Source of the DNA: Photobacterium sp. Ph5
GTDB lineage: Bacteria > Pseudomonadota > Gammaproteobacteria > Enterobacterales > Vibrionaceae
Assembly (NCBI RefSeq): GCF_022129445.1
Contig: NZ_JADQAQ010000032.1
Location: 1-52,873, forward strand
Length of the DNA: 52,873 bases
Direction: 5' to 3'
Shown: positions 1-8,963 of the stretch, one piece after another
Numbering within the stretch: position 1 is the stretch's first letter
Layout of the letters: every line of letters starts with the position of its first letter
Translations under genes and position numbers: made by a program
Notes under the pieces: model-generated
Seen by the model: only the letters and a program-made list of their open reading frames with translations
What the model was told of the DNA's origin: nothing
Database searches by the model: none

Positions 1-54
1 ATTTAGGTTCTGGCGCCGCAAGGTGTGAGAGTTCAAGTCTCTCCTTCCGCACCA
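1..54 (+). tRNA. leuW: tRNA-Leu (anticodon UAG), 5' part cut off by window edge
   Basis: The sequence begins in the anticodon arm (loop TTTAGGT, anticodon TAG), followed by a long variable arm (GGCGCCGCAAGGTGT) typical of class II tRNA-Leu, a T arm with GTTCAAGTC, and an encoded 3' CCA at 52-54. It closely matches the 3' half of E. coli leuW, which also lies near ubiF. The D arm and 5' acceptor strand lie outside the window. Confidence 0.93.
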
Positions 55-61
55 TACATTA

Positions 62-91
62 GAAACCCACTCTTTGAGTGGGTTTTCTTTT
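62..91 (+). terminator. Intrinsic terminator after tRNA-Leu
   Basis: A perfect stem AAACCCACTC / GAGTGGGTTT with a 3-base loop is followed by TTCTTTT. It ends the tRNA transcript and lies 8 bases after the CCA end. Confidence 0.88.
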
Positions 92-183
92 ATCTGGCAA
101 ATATGTCATTAGATAAAGAAAAAGCTGAGTGACAATGTCTCTCAGCTTTATGCTTTTCGTTATATAAATAGCAAAATCTTAAA

Positions 184-1344
184 TTAAAGACCCATTGCGT
201 ATTTCAATACTTGTTTTTTAATCCCGCCCGCCCCATCGGCTAAACGAAGCCCTGCATTACGAATAAACTTTAATGGCGCAATATTATTACTAAATGCCAC
301 ATAGAAAAAATCCATCCCTGTTTGCATGACAAGGTTGTCAGGACGACGACGACGTTGATATTTATCAAGTACCGAACTTTCCGCCCAATGCTCACCTGCC
401 GCTTCTATTTCTTGCAGTAAAATATCAACATCTTTAAAGCCAAGATTCACACCTTGGCCTGCTAATGGATTAATCGTATGAGCAGCATCGCCTAATAATA
501 CTACATTTGGCTTGTAATACGTTTGTGCATGACGACGCGTTAATGGAAAAGAGCCATGATCAATTACACTGAACTCACCCAGCTCTTCAGGGAAAACAGC
601 AGAGATCTCTGTATGCAACTGTTCGGAAGTCATGTGTGTTAGACGTCGAATACGTTCAGGGCTGTCATACCATACTAATGAACCTTGATGCCCAGGCAAC
701 GGTAAGAATGAGCGTGGACCTGCTGGTGTAAACTGTTGCCACGTAATATCTTGTTGCGGCAATGCTGTTTCTATATTAATGAGCATGCAGTGTTGACGGT
801 AATCCCACGCCGTAATACCAATGCCCGCTTGTTGGCGCACTTGAGAATTAGCACCATCGGCACCAATTAATAATCGACACTGTAGCTGCTGAGTATTTTC
901 CAACTCAACGATATAGCCATTTTCAATCGGTGTTGTTGAAACCATTTTTGATGGGCAATATAGCGTCAAGTTCTCGATATTGTCGAATTGCTGCCAAAGC
1001 GCAAGTTGTAGCAGACGATTTTCAACAATATAGCCTAGTTGCTCTAACCCCATATCATCAGCATTAAAACGTGTACGACATTCTGGGCTTTCCCACGTTT
1101 CCAATCGTTTAAATGGACACAAACGCATGTTGAGCACTTCGTTCCATGCGCCTAACCGATCTAATAATGCAACGGAATGAGGAGAAATTGCGGAAACACG
1201 TAAATCCATCGGTTGTGTGTTTGCAAAAGGTCGAGGTGCAAAGCCTTCTAATATAGCAACATCTAGACCTAACTTCGCCAAGCCAAGCGCGGTGGCAGCC
1301 CCAACCATACCGCCACCAGCAACGATGACATCATACTGCTTCAT
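184..1344 (-). CDS. ubiF: FAD-dependent 3-demethoxyubiquinol 3-hydroxylase
   Basis: This 386-residue flavoprotein hydroxylase of ubiquinone synthesis has an N-terminal Rossmann motif GGGMVG at residues 10-15, an LIGADGANS motif near residue 160, and the GDAAHTINPLAGQG FAD-ribose motif near residue 285, all typical of the UbiH/UbiF/UbiI family. UbiF is chosen over its paralogues because the gene lies beside tRNA-Leu and upstream of miaB, as in E. coli. It is transcribed away from mtgA. The start ATG at 1344 matches the family N-terminus. Membership of the UbiH/F/I family is certain; the exact paralogue rests on context. Confidence 0.9.
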   Translation of the reverse strand: MKQYDVIVAGGGMVGAATALGLAKLGLDVAILEGFAPRPFANTQPMDLRVSAISPHSVALLDRLGAWNEVLNMRLCPFKRLETWESPECRTRFNADDMGLEQLGYIVENRLLQLALWQQFDNIENLTLYCPSKMVSTTPIENGYIVELENTQQLQCRLLIGADGANSQVRQQAGIGITAWDYRQHCMLINIETALPQQDITWQQFTPAGPRSFLPLPGHQGSLVWYDSPERIRRLTHMTSEQLHTEISAVFPEELGEFSVIDHGSFPLTRRHAQTYYKPNVVLLGDAAHTINPLAGQGVNLGFKDVDILLQEIEAAGEHWAESSVLDKYQRRRRPDNLVMQTGMDFFYVAFSNNIAPLKFIRNAGLRLADGAGGIKKQVLKYAMGL

Positions 1345-1507
1345 TATTTACCTACCTATTACGTTCAGGCTCATTATTTGGTTATAATCCAATAAAACCA
1401 TCATAGTAACTCGAATTGTATAAAAAATTTTAATATATAGGGAATGTCGCTAAGATAAACATTCTTTTATTGTGTGATCACTTTAATAAGCAGGAAACAG
1501 CCTTATC

Positions 1508-2227
1508 ATGCTAAAACGTTTTTTTATTAAATTTCTTTTATTTGTGCTTCTGTTTCCTGTATTTCTCGTGATTATTTTTAAATTTATTAATCCACCATTT
1601 TGGGGCTGGGAGGTTAGTCGAACACTATTTCCACCTCAAGGTTACCCTGAGCACACTCAACATGAGTGGGTGAATTTAGATAAAATATCAAAGAATATGC
1701 AGTTAGCTGTAATTGCATCTGAAGATCAAACGTTTCCTGAACATCACGGTATCGATGTACAAGCGACACTTGCTGTATTAAAAGATGCGGGTAAAAATGG
1801 CCCAGATCGTGGCGCCAGTACCATCAGCCAGCAAGCGGCTAAAAATATGTTTCTATTTCCAGTCCACTCATTCATTCGTAAAGGTATCGAATTATACTTT
1901 TCTTTATTAATGGAAATAGTTTGGGGAAAAGAGCGTATTCTTGAAGTCTATCTAAATATTATTGAATTTGGCCCAGGTATTTATGGCGTAGAAGCGGCCA
2001 GTGAACACTTTTTCCATATTCCAGCCAGTCGATTAAGTGCCCAACAGGCAGCACAACTTGCAGCTGTATTACCGAACCCTTATAAGATAAAAGCCGCGCC
2101 AATGAGTAATTATGTCTACCAACGTAGCCAATGGATCCGTCGTCAAATGCGACAACTTGGTATGGTAACGCTCAATAAAGTCTATAATGAACAATCACTT
2201 TTCAAATCGGTTGCTATTTATCCATAG
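1508..2227 (+). CDS. mtgA: Monofunctional biosynthetic peptidoglycan transglycosylase
   Basis: This 239-residue family 51 glycosyltransferase polymerises lipid II into glycan strands at the inner membrane. One N-terminal membrane segment (about residues 5-26) precedes the transglycosylase domain. The domain contains the catalytic motif EDQTFPEHHG (Glu72), GASTISQQ near residue 104 and the RILEVYLN helix near 143. No penicillin-binding domain follows, which distinguishes it from bifunctional PBPs. An AGGAAAC ribosome site lies upstream. In E. coli this gene sits elsewhere (near arcB), so its place between ubiF and miaB differs from that reference. Confidence 0.92.
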   Translation: MLKRFFIKFLLFVLLFPVFLVIIFKFINPPFWGWEVSRTLFPPQGYPEHTQHEWVNLDKISKNMQLAVIASEDQTFPEHHGIDVQATLAVLKDAGKNGPDRGASTISQQAAKNMFLFPVHSFIRKGIELYFSLLMEIVWGKERILEVYLNIIEFGPGIYGVEAASEHFFHIPASRLSAQQAAQLAAVLPNPYKIKAAPMSNYVYQRSQWIRRQMRQLGMVTLNKVYNEQSLFKSVAIYP

Positions 2228-2267
2228 CTTTGAATAAACCCACAATTTATTCAGGGTGGTGATGATC

Positions 2268-2296
2268 TGGTCAGAGCGAGTTTAAAGCAGTACAAT
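2268..2296 (+). promoter_or_regulatory. Candidate sigma-70 promoter for miaB
   Basis: TGGTCA (2268-2273) and TACAAT (2291-2296) are separated by 17 bases and lie about 90 bases upstream of miaB. The assignment rests on sequence only. Confidence 0.45.
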
Positions 2297-2387
2297 ACGC
2301 GGCTTGCTACAGGCGATTACTATCATGTCCCCTGTCAGCCCGTAATCTGAATGTAATGAAATCAACACTACGAGCGAAGAGTTAGAG

Positions 2388-3815
2388 ATGGCGAAGAAAC
2401 TGCTGATCAAAACCTGGGGCTGCCAGATGAACGAATACGATTCATCAAAAATGGCAGATCTTCTTAATGCAGCTAATGGCTTTGAGTTAACCGAAATCCC
2501 AGAAGAAGCAGATGTTGTGCTACTTAACACCTGCTCGATCCGTGAGAAGGCACAAGAGAAAGTTTTCCACCAGCTAGGGCGTTGGAAAAAATTAAAAGAT
2601 AAGAAGCCTGATCTTGTGATCGGTGTCGGTGGTTGTGTAGCCACGCAAGAAGGTGACTCGATTCGTAAACGTGCACCGTATGTTGACGTAATCTTTGGCC
2701 CGCAAACATTACACCGTTTGCCAGAGATGATTAAGCGTTCACAATCAAATGAAAAAACCGTTATGGATATCTCCTTCCCTGAAGTTGAGAAATTCGATAG
2801 CTTGCCTGAGCCTCGTGCTGAAGGCGCAACAGCATTCGTATCTATTATGGAAGGCTGTTCTAAATACTGTACTTACTGCGTAGTACCTTATACTCGCGGT
2901 GAAGAAGTGAGCCGTCCATTAGATGACGTACTGTTTGAAATTGCGCAACTTGCAGAACAAGGCGTACGTGAAGTAAATCTACTAGGACAAAACGTTAATG
3001 CTTATCGTGGTCCGATGCACGATGGAGAAGTAGCAAGCTTTGCCGAGCTACTGCGTTTAGTCGCTGCAATTGATGGTATCGACCGTATTCGCTACACAAC
3101 TAGTCATCCTATTGAATTTACTGATGACATCATTGATGTGTACACAGATACGCCAGAATTAGTAAACTACTTACACTTACCAGTACAGAGTGGTTCAGAT
3201 CGCATTCTGACAATGATGAAACGTCCTCATACTGTATTAGAATACAAGTCTAAAATTCGTAAGTTACGTAAAGTACGTCCTGATATCACCATGAGTTCTG
3301 ACTTTATTGTCGCGTTCCCTGGTGAATCTGATCAAGATTTTGAAGATACCATGAAGTTAATTCGTGATATCGATTTTGATATTAGTTATAGCTTTATCTT
3401 CTCACCACGTCCAGGTACGCCAGCAGCTGATTACCCATGTGATCTGTCTGAAGATGTGAAAAAAGAACGTTTATATGCGCTACAGCAACAACTAAACAGC
3501 CAAGCAATGCGACATGCACGTCAAATGTTAGGCACTGAACAGCGTATCCTTGTTGAAGGTCCTTCTCGTAAGAACGTAATGGAACTGCGTGGGCGTACTG
3601 AAAACAACCGAATCGTAAACTTTGAAGGTTCTGCTGATTTAATTGGTCAATTCGTCGATGTGAAAATTGTTGATGTATTTACCAACTCACTACGTGGCGA
3701 ATTAGTGCGTACTGAAGCAGAAATGAATCTACGTGTTGCAATGTCACCTGCTGAAATGATTGCAAAAACACGTAAAGAAAATGAATTGGGTGTAGGCGTA
3801 TACACACCAGAGTAA
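2388..3815 (+). CDS. miaB: tRNA-2-methylthio-N6-dimethylallyladenosine synthase
   Basis: This radical-SAM methylthiotransferase converts i6A37 to ms2i6A37 in tRNAs reading UNN codons. The 475-residue protein has an N-terminal MTTase domain with cluster cysteines Cys12, Cys49 and about Cys83, the radical-SAM motif CSKYCTYC near 157-164, and a C-terminal TRAM domain after residue 375. Length matches E. coli MiaB (474). The ATG at 2388 is preceded by a GAGTTAGAG ribosome site. It heads the conserved miaB-ybeZ-ybeY-ybeX-lnt cluster. Confidence 0.97.
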   Translation: MAKKLLIKTWGCQMNEYDSSKMADLLNAANGFELTEIPEEADVVLLNTCSIREKAQEKVFHQLGRWKKLKDKKPDLVIGVGGCVATQEGDSIRKRAPYVDVIFGPQTLHRLPEMIKRSQSNEKTVMDISFPEVEKFDSLPEPRAEGATAFVSIMEGCSKYCTYCVVPYTRGEEVSRPLDDVLFEIAQLAEQGVREVNLLGQNVNAYRGPMHDGEVASFAELLRLVAAIDGIDRIRYTTSHPIEFTDDIIDVYTDTPELVNYLHLPVQSGSDRILTMMKRPHTVLEYKSKIRKLRKVRPDITMSSDFIVAFPGESDQDFEDTMKLIRDIDFDISYSFIFSPRPGTPAADYPCDLSEDVKKERLYALQQQLNSQAMRHARQMLGTEQRILVEGPSRKNVMELRGRTENNRIVNFEGSADLIGQFVDVKIVDVFTNSLRGELVRTEAEMNLRVAMSPAEMIAKTRKENELGVGVYTPE

Positions 3816-3886
3816 ACCGTTAGCTCTTGCTCTACATTGGTAGGCATGTACGTTTTACCTGAGTACGTCTCCTGCCCTGAACCTAT

Positions 3887-3905
3887 GGCCGTCATCATGA
3901 CGGCC
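3887..3905 (+). other. GC-rich hairpin between miaB and ybeZ
   Basis: A perfect inverted repeat, GGCCGTCAT / ATGACGGCC with one central base, ends 5 bases before the GAGAGG ribosome site of ybeZ. Only TTAAT follows, so it is a poor intrinsic terminator. It could modulate ybeZ translation or processing of the message. Confidence 0.5.
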
Positions 3906-3922
3906 TTAATGAGAGGCAAACC

Positions 3923-5020
3923 TTGAGCAAAATAATTACTGTAGAATTTCAACTTGAGCCAGCTGATAACCAGCGCTTATCTAGTCTTTGTGGCCCTTTC
4001 GACGACAATATCAAACAATTAGAGCGCCGATTAGGTGTTGAAATTAATCACCGTAGCAATAACTTTAGTATCGTTGGAAAAAACTATTCCGTTGACGCTG
4101 CGACAAATATCATCAAAGATCTCTACGTTGATACTGCACCTGTTCGCAATACAATTCCAGATATTGAACCTGACCAAATTCACCTTGCGATTAAAGAGTC
4201 TGGTGTATTAGAGCAAACGACTGAATCCTCAATTCCGTATGGCAAAGAAATTCACATCAAAACCAAAAAAGGTGTGATTAAACCGCGCACTCCTAATCAA
4301 GCGCAATATATTGCCAATATGGTAACGCATGATATTACCTTTGGTATTGGTCCTGCTGGTACTGGTAAAACCTACCTTGCAGTTGCCGCAGCTGTTGATG
4401 CATTAGAGCGTCAAGAGATCCGTCGTATTTTATTAACGCGTCCAGCAGTAGAAGCAGGGGAAAAGTTAGGTTTCCTTCCTGGCGATCTAAGCCAAAAAGT
4501 CGATCCTTACTTACGTCCTCTCTATGATGCGCTATTTGAAATGTTAGGTTTCGAGCGTGTTGAAAAATTAATTGAACGAAATGTGATTGAAGTTGCCCCA
4601 TTAGCATATATGCGTGGACGTACCCTTAATGATGCATTTATTATCCTAGATGAAAGCCAAAACACCACAGTAGAACAGATGAAAATGTTCCTTACTCGTA
4701 TTGGTTTTAATTCTCGTGCTGTGATCACCGGTGATGTGACGCAAATAGACTTACCTCGTGGTGCACGTTCAGGTCTACGTCATGCAATTGAAGTATTATC
4801 TGAAGTTGATGAGATCAGCTTTAATTTCTTCTTAGCCGATGATGTCGTTCGACATCCTGTGGTAGCACGTATTGTTCAAGCTTACGAAGTATGGGAAAGC
4901 GAAGACCAAAAACAACGTAAGCTTGCAGAACAACGCCGCCGAGCAGAGCAGGAAGCAAAAGAAGCGGCATTAGTTGCCGTTGCTACTGCGGCAAAGATAG
5001 AATCAGAAAAGAGTAATTAA
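3923..5020 (+). CDS. ybeZ: PhoH-family ATPase YbeZ
   Basis: This 365-residue PhoH-like P-loop ATPase is linked in the literature to YbeY and ribosomal RNA handling. The Walker A motif GPAGTGKT is at residues 143-150 and the Walker B region IILDESQN near 237. The N-terminal third resembles a KH-like RNA-binding part. The C-terminus is highly charged (lysine, arginine, glutamate and alanine). The start is TTG at 3923, placed by the GAGAGG ribosome site 6-7 bases upstream; the ATG at 3909 reads into a stop within six codons. The stop codon overlaps the ybeY start (TAATG), suggesting translational coupling. Confidence 0.94.
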   Translation: MSKIITVEFQLEPADNQRLSSLCGPFDDNIKQLERRLGVEINHRSNNFSIVGKNYSVDAATNIIKDLYVDTAPVRNTIPDIEPDQIHLAIKESGVLEQTTESSIPYGKEIHIKTKKGVIKPRTPNQAQYIANMVTHDITFGIGPAGTGKTYLAVAAAVDALERQEIRRILLTRPAVEAGEKLGFLPGDLSQKVDPYLRPLYDALFEMLGFERVEKLIERNVIEVAPLAYMRGRTLNDAFIILDESQNTTVEQMKMFLTRIGFNSRAVITGDVTQIDLPRGARSGLRHAIEVLSEVDEISFNFFLADDVVRHPVVARIVQAYEVWESEDQKQRKLAEQRRRAEQEAKEAALVAVATAAKIESEKSN

Positions 5021-5484
5021 TGGCAATTTATCTCGATTTACAACACGCCACTGAGAGTCTGGATGGGTTACCGACAGAAGCGGAATTTCAACAGTGGTTA
5101 AATGCAGCCGTTACCCCTTTTCAAGCTGATGCTGAAGTCACGATACGTTTAGTTGATGAGCAAGAAAGCCATGCACTAAATCTCGAGTACCGTGGCAAAG
5201 ATCGTCCAACAAATGTGTTATCTTTTCCATTTGAAGCGCCTCCTGGCATGGAATTGGAACTGCTTGGCGATTTAATTATTTGTCGTCAAGTTGTAGAAAA
5301 AGAAGCACTTGAACAAAATAAGCCCCTAAAAGCACACTGGGCACATATGGTTGTACATGGCAGTCTCCATCTGCTAGGTTATGATCATATTGAAGATGAA
5401 GAAGCTGAAGAAATGGAAAGTTTGGAAACAGAAATCATGCAAAACATGGGATTTGTTGACCCTTACATTTCTGAAAAGCAGTAA
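5020..5484 (+). CDS. ybeY: Endoribonuclease YbeY (16S rRNA 3'-end maturation)
   Basis: This 154-residue metal-dependent endoribonuclease acts in 16S rRNA 3'-end processing and 70S ribosome quality control. The zinc motif [11 protein letters not shown] supplies His113, His117 and His123, aligned with E. coli 114, 118 and 124. The conserved [11 protein letters not shown] segment lies near residues 72-82. Its ATG overlaps the ybeZ stop. An 88-base spacer with a hairpin separates it from ybeX. Confidence 0.96.
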   Translation: MAIYLDLQHATESLDGLPTEAEFQQWLNAAVTPFQADAEVTIRLVDEQESHALNLEYRGKDRPTNVLSFPFEAPPGMELELLGDLIICRQVVEKEALEQNKPLKAHWAHMVVHGSLHLLGYDHIEDEEAEEMESLETEIMQNMGFVDPYISEKQ

Positions 5485-5495
5485 TCATTTATATC

Positions 5496-5520
5496 GCGAT
5501 TCATCCCTACGATGAGTCGC
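5496..5520 (+). other. Hairpin between ybeY and ybeX
   Basis: GCGATTCATC pairs with GATGAGTCGC (10 pairs, one G-U) around a CCTAC loop. ATTTCCG follows, not a run of T, so it may be an attenuator or a processing site more than a full terminator. Confidence 0.45.
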
Positions 5521-5572
5521 ATTTCCGTGGCATCGTCCACTTAGCTGACAAGCTATTTGCTGAAAGTAAATA

Positions 5573-6445
5573 ATGAACGAAGATAACTCTCCAACATCTG
5601 AAGGTCCGAGTAGAAAGTCCTTCTTTGAACGTATTGGCCAACTATTTCAAGGTGATCCACAAAACCGTGAAGAATTGGTTGAAGTTTTTCGAGATTCAGA
5701 AGAAAACGATCTAATCGACCATGACACTCGCGACATGCTTGAGGGTGTAATGGAAATTTCTGAAATGCGTGTTCGTGACATCATGATCCCACGTTCGCAA
5801 ATGATCACGATTGAACGTTCTCAGAAGTTAGAAGATCTAATTGATTTAATTGTTGAAGCCCAACACTCTCGTTACCCTGTTATCAGTGATGATAAAGACC
5901 ACGTAGAAGGCATCTTACTTGCTAAAGATCTCCTGCGTTATCTGCTTCCTGATAGCGAGCCTTTTGATATGGATAAAGTGCTGCGTCCCGCTGTTGTGGT
6001 GCCGGAAAGTAAGCGTGTTGACCGTCTATTAAAAGAGTTTCGTGAAGAACGTTACCACATGGCGATTGTGGTTGATGAGTTTGGTGGTGTATCAGGCGTT
6101 ATCACCATTGAAGATATTCTTGAACAAATCGTTGGCGAAATCGAAGATGAATTCGATGACGAGGAAGAACAAGATGTCCGTCAGTTAAGTAAACATACTT
6201 ACGCGGTAAAAGCACTGACAACCATTGAAGATTTCAATGAACTATTCCAAACCTCATTCTGTGATGAAGAAGTCGATACTGTTGGCGGACTTGTGATGAT
6301 GAACTTTGGTCACCTACCAACGCGTGGTGAAGTTGTTGAAGTTAATGGTTACTCGTTTAAAGTGACTTCTGCCGATAACCGTCGTGTTATCCAGTTACAA
6401 GTAACGGTACCTGACGAAGCATTTCAACCGACTATTACTTCTTAA
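5573..6445 (+). CDS. corC: CNNM/CorC-family CBS-domain protein
   Basis: This 290-residue cytoplasmic protein has two CBS domains, starting at about MIPRSQM (near residue 68) and [16 protein letters not shown] (near 138), followed by a CorC/HlyC transporter-associated domain (about 208-285). The family is associated with magnesium and cobalt efflux; E. coli ybeX mutants show ribosome-related defects. It lies between ybeY and lnt as in E. coli and ends 3 bases before the lnt ATG. The acidic stretch [10 protein letters not shown] links the CBS pair to the C-terminal domain. Confidence 0.94.
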   Translation: MNEDNSPTSEGPSRKSFFERIGQLFQGDPQNREELVEVFRDSEENDLIDHDTRDMLEGVMEISEMRVRDIMIPRSQMITIERSQKLEDLIDLIVEAQHSRYPVISDDKDHVEGILLAKDLLRYLLPDSEPFDMDKVLRPAVVVPESKRVDRLLKEFREERYHMAIVVDEFGGVSGVITIEDILEQIVGEIEDEFDDEEEQDVRQLSKHTYAVKALTTIEDFNELFQTSFCDEEVDTVGGLVMMNFGHLPTRGEVVEVNGYSFKVTSADNRRVIQLQVTVPDEAFQPTITS

Positions 6446-6448
6446 AGA

Positions 6449-8002
6449 ATGACAAAAAAATCATTATTATCGTGGGGACAGCTGCTTGCAGCTGTGCCTG
6501 CGGGTGCAATTGCAACACTTTCTTTTGCACCTTATAACTACTGGCTTCTCGCGCCATTATCTCTCATCGCTTTTTTCTTTTTACTCCAACATAAAACTGC
6601 CAAACGTTCAGCCCTAATCGGCTTTCTTTACGGCTTAGGTATGTTTGGTACTGGCATTAGCTGGGTACACGTTAGTATTGATAACTTTGGTGGTATGCCA
6701 AAGATTGCTAGTGTGTTCTTAATGACGATGCTGATCAGCTACTTAGCGTTATACCCGGCGCTATATGGCTATCTCTACAATCGTTTTAATCGTACTCGTC
6801 CTTTCCACCAACTACTATTAACCGGCCCTGTATTTTGGTTACTTTTAGATTGGATCCGTGGTTGGCTATTTACCGGCTTTCCATGGTTATGGATGGGTTA
6901 CAGCCAAATTGATACGCCCTTGGCTGCTATTGCGCCAATCTTCGGTGTTGAAGGTATTACGCTTGCCTTAGTACTTATTTCAGGTGCGATTGTTGCCGCA
7001 ATAACCTACCGTAATTGGAAACCTTTACTGATCCCTATCGTCATTATTGGTTTGTCTTTGTGGGCAGGAAAAGCACAATGGGTTAAACCTGATCCTAAAA
7101 ACAGTGTGTCTGTCGCTTTAATTCAAGGCAATATTCCTCAAGATCAAAAATGGCTACCGAGCCAACGTTGGCCAACCTTGATGAAATATATGGATCTCAC
7201 CCGTGAAAATTGGGGATCCGATCTGATCATTTGGCCAGAAGCTGCAATCCCTGCACTCGAAGCACATATTCCTGTTTTTTTACAAGGTTTAGATGATGCT
7301 GCTCGTGCCAATAACAGCACGGTTATCACCGGTATTCTGGATCAGAAACCTGATGGACAATTCTTCAATAACATCTTAACTCTCGGTGTGGACGCTGATG
7401 GCCCATATAACTACGACACAGCAACACGATACAGTAAGCACCACTTACTGCCGTTTGGTGAGTTTGTACCGTTTGGTAATTTATTGCGCCCTATTGCACC
7501 GCTGTTTAACCTACCGATGTCGTCATTTAGCCGTGGAGCTTATGTACAACCGAACATTCAAGCTCATGGTTATTCAATAGCACCAGCACTCTGTTATGAA
7601 GTGGCTTTTAGTGAACAAATGCGTGAAAACATCACCAATCACACTGAAATGCTACTAACGCTTTCTAATGATGCATGGTTTGGTCGTTCTATTGGTCCTT
7701 TCCAACATATGGAAATAGCTCAAATGCGCGCATTAGAGCTTGGAAAACCACTATTGCGTGCAACCAACACAGGGATTACCGCTGTTGTTAATCACGAAGG
7801 CCATATCACCAAAAAGTTACCGCAGTTTGTTACTGGTGTTCTAAAAGCAACAGTGATCCCAACAATAGGTATGACACCTTATACTACGCTTGGCAGTTGG
7901 CCTTTATATTTCTATAGCTTCTGGGCTTTCGCGTTATCTTGGATCCTTATCCGACGTCAACGCGGACATTTCCGTGACACTCGACCATTGGAAACCGAGT
8001 AA
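6449..8002 (+). CDS. lnt: Apolipoprotein N-acyltransferase
   Basis: Lnt adds the third acyl chain to the N-terminal cysteine of lipoproteins in the inner membrane, which Lol-dependent export requires. The 517-residue protein begins with several membrane segments (about residues 8-205), followed by a periplasmic nitrilase domain with the catalytic triad Glu264 (WPEAA), Lys330 (YSKHHLLPFGE) and Cys382 (ALCYEV), and ends in a C-terminal membrane helix. It is tightly coupled to ybeX. A strong terminator follows. The window encodes several of its likely substrates: LptE, RlpA, BamC and MltD. Confidence 0.97.
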   Translation: MTKKSLLSWGQLLAAVPAGAIATLSFAPYNYWLLAPLSLIAFFFLLQHKTAKRSALIGFLYGLGMFGTGISWVHVSIDNFGGMPKIASVFLMTMLISYLALYPALYGYLYNRFNRTRPFHQLLLTGPVFWLLLDWIRGWLFTGFPWLWMGYSQIDTPLAAIAPIFGVEGITLALVLISGAIVAAITYRNWKPLLIPIVIIGLSLWAGKAQWVKPDPKNSVSVALIQGNIPQDQKWLPSQRWPTLMKYMDLTRENWGSDLIIWPEAAIPALEAHIPVFLQGLDDAARANNSTVITGILDQKPDGQFFNNILTLGVDADGPYNYDTATRYSKHHLLPFGEFVPFGNLLRPIAPLFNLPMSSFSRGAYVQPNIQAHGYSIAPALCYEVAFSEQMRENITNHTEMLLTLSNDAWFGRSIGPFQHMEIAQMRALELGKPLLRATNTGITAVVNHEGHITKKLPQFVTGVLKATVIPTIGMTPYTTLGSWPLYFYSFWAFALSWILIRRQRGHFRDTRPLETE

Positions 8003-8011
8003 AGTACCTAA

Positions 8012-8044
8012 AAAAGGTGAAGATTTAAGCTTCACCTTTTTTTT
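8012..8044 (+). terminator. Intrinsic terminator after lnt
   Basis: AAAGGTGAAG pairs with CTTCACCTTT (one or two loop-side pairs extend it), followed by eight T. It closes the miaB-lnt cluster. Confidence 0.9.
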
Positions 8045-8114
8045 AATCTCATGGTATGTTGGTTGAATAAATAGCCAAATACTTACGAACACAACATACA
8101 AAGAACCTATGATT

Positions 8115-8140
8115 CGTAAGGTATTCCCCTATACCTTACG
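8115..8140 (+). promoter_or_regulatory. Perfect 10-base inverted repeat in the leader of the SYLF gene
   Basis: CGTAAGGTAT and ATACCTTACG flank a TCCCCT spacer. The repeat ends 8 bases before the AAGGA ribosome site. It could be a dimeric operator or an mRNA hairpin that affects translation. Confidence 0.5.
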
Positions 8141-8161
8141 CAACCAACAAGGATCGAATTA

Positions 8162-8890
8162 ATGAAAACGATACATAAACTATTTATAACCTTATGTACC
8201 TGCATCATGATGCTGAGCTCAACCTCTGCGTTAGCACAAGACAGTGACACACAAAAAACACTCGATTTATTCTACCAATCATCACAAACAAAACCTTTTT
8301 TTTCAACAGCTTATGGGTATGCGGTTTTCCCATCTGTCGGTAAAGGTGGATTCTGGGTAGGTGGTGCTTATGGCAAGGGTGTGGTATTTAAGGCTAACCA
8401 AGCAACAGGCTTTGCTAAACTATTTCAAGTTTCTATCGGCTTACAGTTCGGTGGACAAGCATATAGCGAAATTTTATTCTTCCAAGATAAACGTGCTTAC
8501 GACAATTTTGTGAGTGGTAGCTTCGAGCTAGATGCCCAAGCATCAGCAGTCGCTTTAGATGAAGGCGCATCAGCAAAAGCAGGCACTGCAGGTGCGGGTG
8601 CTGGCTCTAATGGCAAATACGCAACGAAAAGTTACATCAATGGTGTTGCTATTTTCACAAAAGCAAAAGGTGGTGCCATGATTGAAGCATCATTAGCTGG
8701 ACAAAAATTCACTTTCGAGCCAATGACCGAAGCTACACGTAACGTGAAGGGCTATAACAAAATGGTACCTCAAGAACTACAAAAATCAGCGCAAGCATCA
8801 AAGTCAGTAAAACCAGTTGAGACGATTAAAGCCCCAGCAGAAGACAATGCAGTGGTTGTTGAAACGTTAGAGCGTCCAGACGATATCTAG
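8162..8890 (+). CDS. Secreted SYLF-domain (Ysc84-like) lipid-binding protein
   Basis: This 242-residue protein has a Sec signal peptide (residues 1-25, probable cut after ALA). The SYLF/Ysc84 domain includes YGYAVFPSVGKGGFWVGGAYGKG and, further on, a GQAYSEILFF strand. SYLF domains bind phosphoinositides in eukaryotes; the bacterial role is unclear. An Ala/Gly-rich stretch (about 125-155) precedes the second half of the domain. A lysine/glutamate/valine-rich tail of about 40 residues is probably disordered. The gene is flanked by its own terminators, so it is probably monocistronic. Other than family membership I can assign no function. Confidence 0.85.
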   Translation: MKTIHKLFITLCTCIMMLSSTSALAQDSDTQKTLDLFYQSSQTKPFFSTAYGYAVFPSVGKGGFWVGGAYGKGVVFKANQATGFAKLFQVSIGLQFGGQAYSEILFFQDKRAYDNFVSGSFELDAQASAVALDEGASAKAGTAGAGAGSNGKYATKSYINGVAIFTKAKGGAMIEASLAGQKFTFEPMTEATRNVKGYNKMVPQELQKSAQASKSVKPVETIKAPAEDNAVVVETLERPDDI

Positions 8891-8912
8891 TAGCATCACG
8901 AATGTTAAAAAC

Positions 8913-8942
8913 AAAAAACGCAGCCAATCGCTGCGTTTTTTA
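8913..8942. terminator. Bidirectional terminator between the SYLF gene and the ybeL-like gene
   Basis: AACGCAGC pairs with GCTGCGTT, flanked by runs of A on the left and T on the right. It can therefore end both convergent transcripts. Confidence 0.88.
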
Positions 8943-8963
8943 TGATGTAGTAAAACCTATTTT

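Noticed and set aside
1472..1483. GTGATCAC palindrome before mtgA as a CRP or FNR site
   Set aside because: The spacing between half sites does not fit the CRP or FNR consensus.
2231..2253. Hairpin TGAATAAA / TTTATTCA after mtgA as a terminator
   Set aside because: The stem is AT-rich and weak, and GGGTGG follows instead of a T run.
8294..8303. Run of eight T in the SYLF coding sequence as a possible phase-variation tract
   Set aside because: Eight T encoding Phe-Phe is common in AT-rich genes; no other sign of switching.
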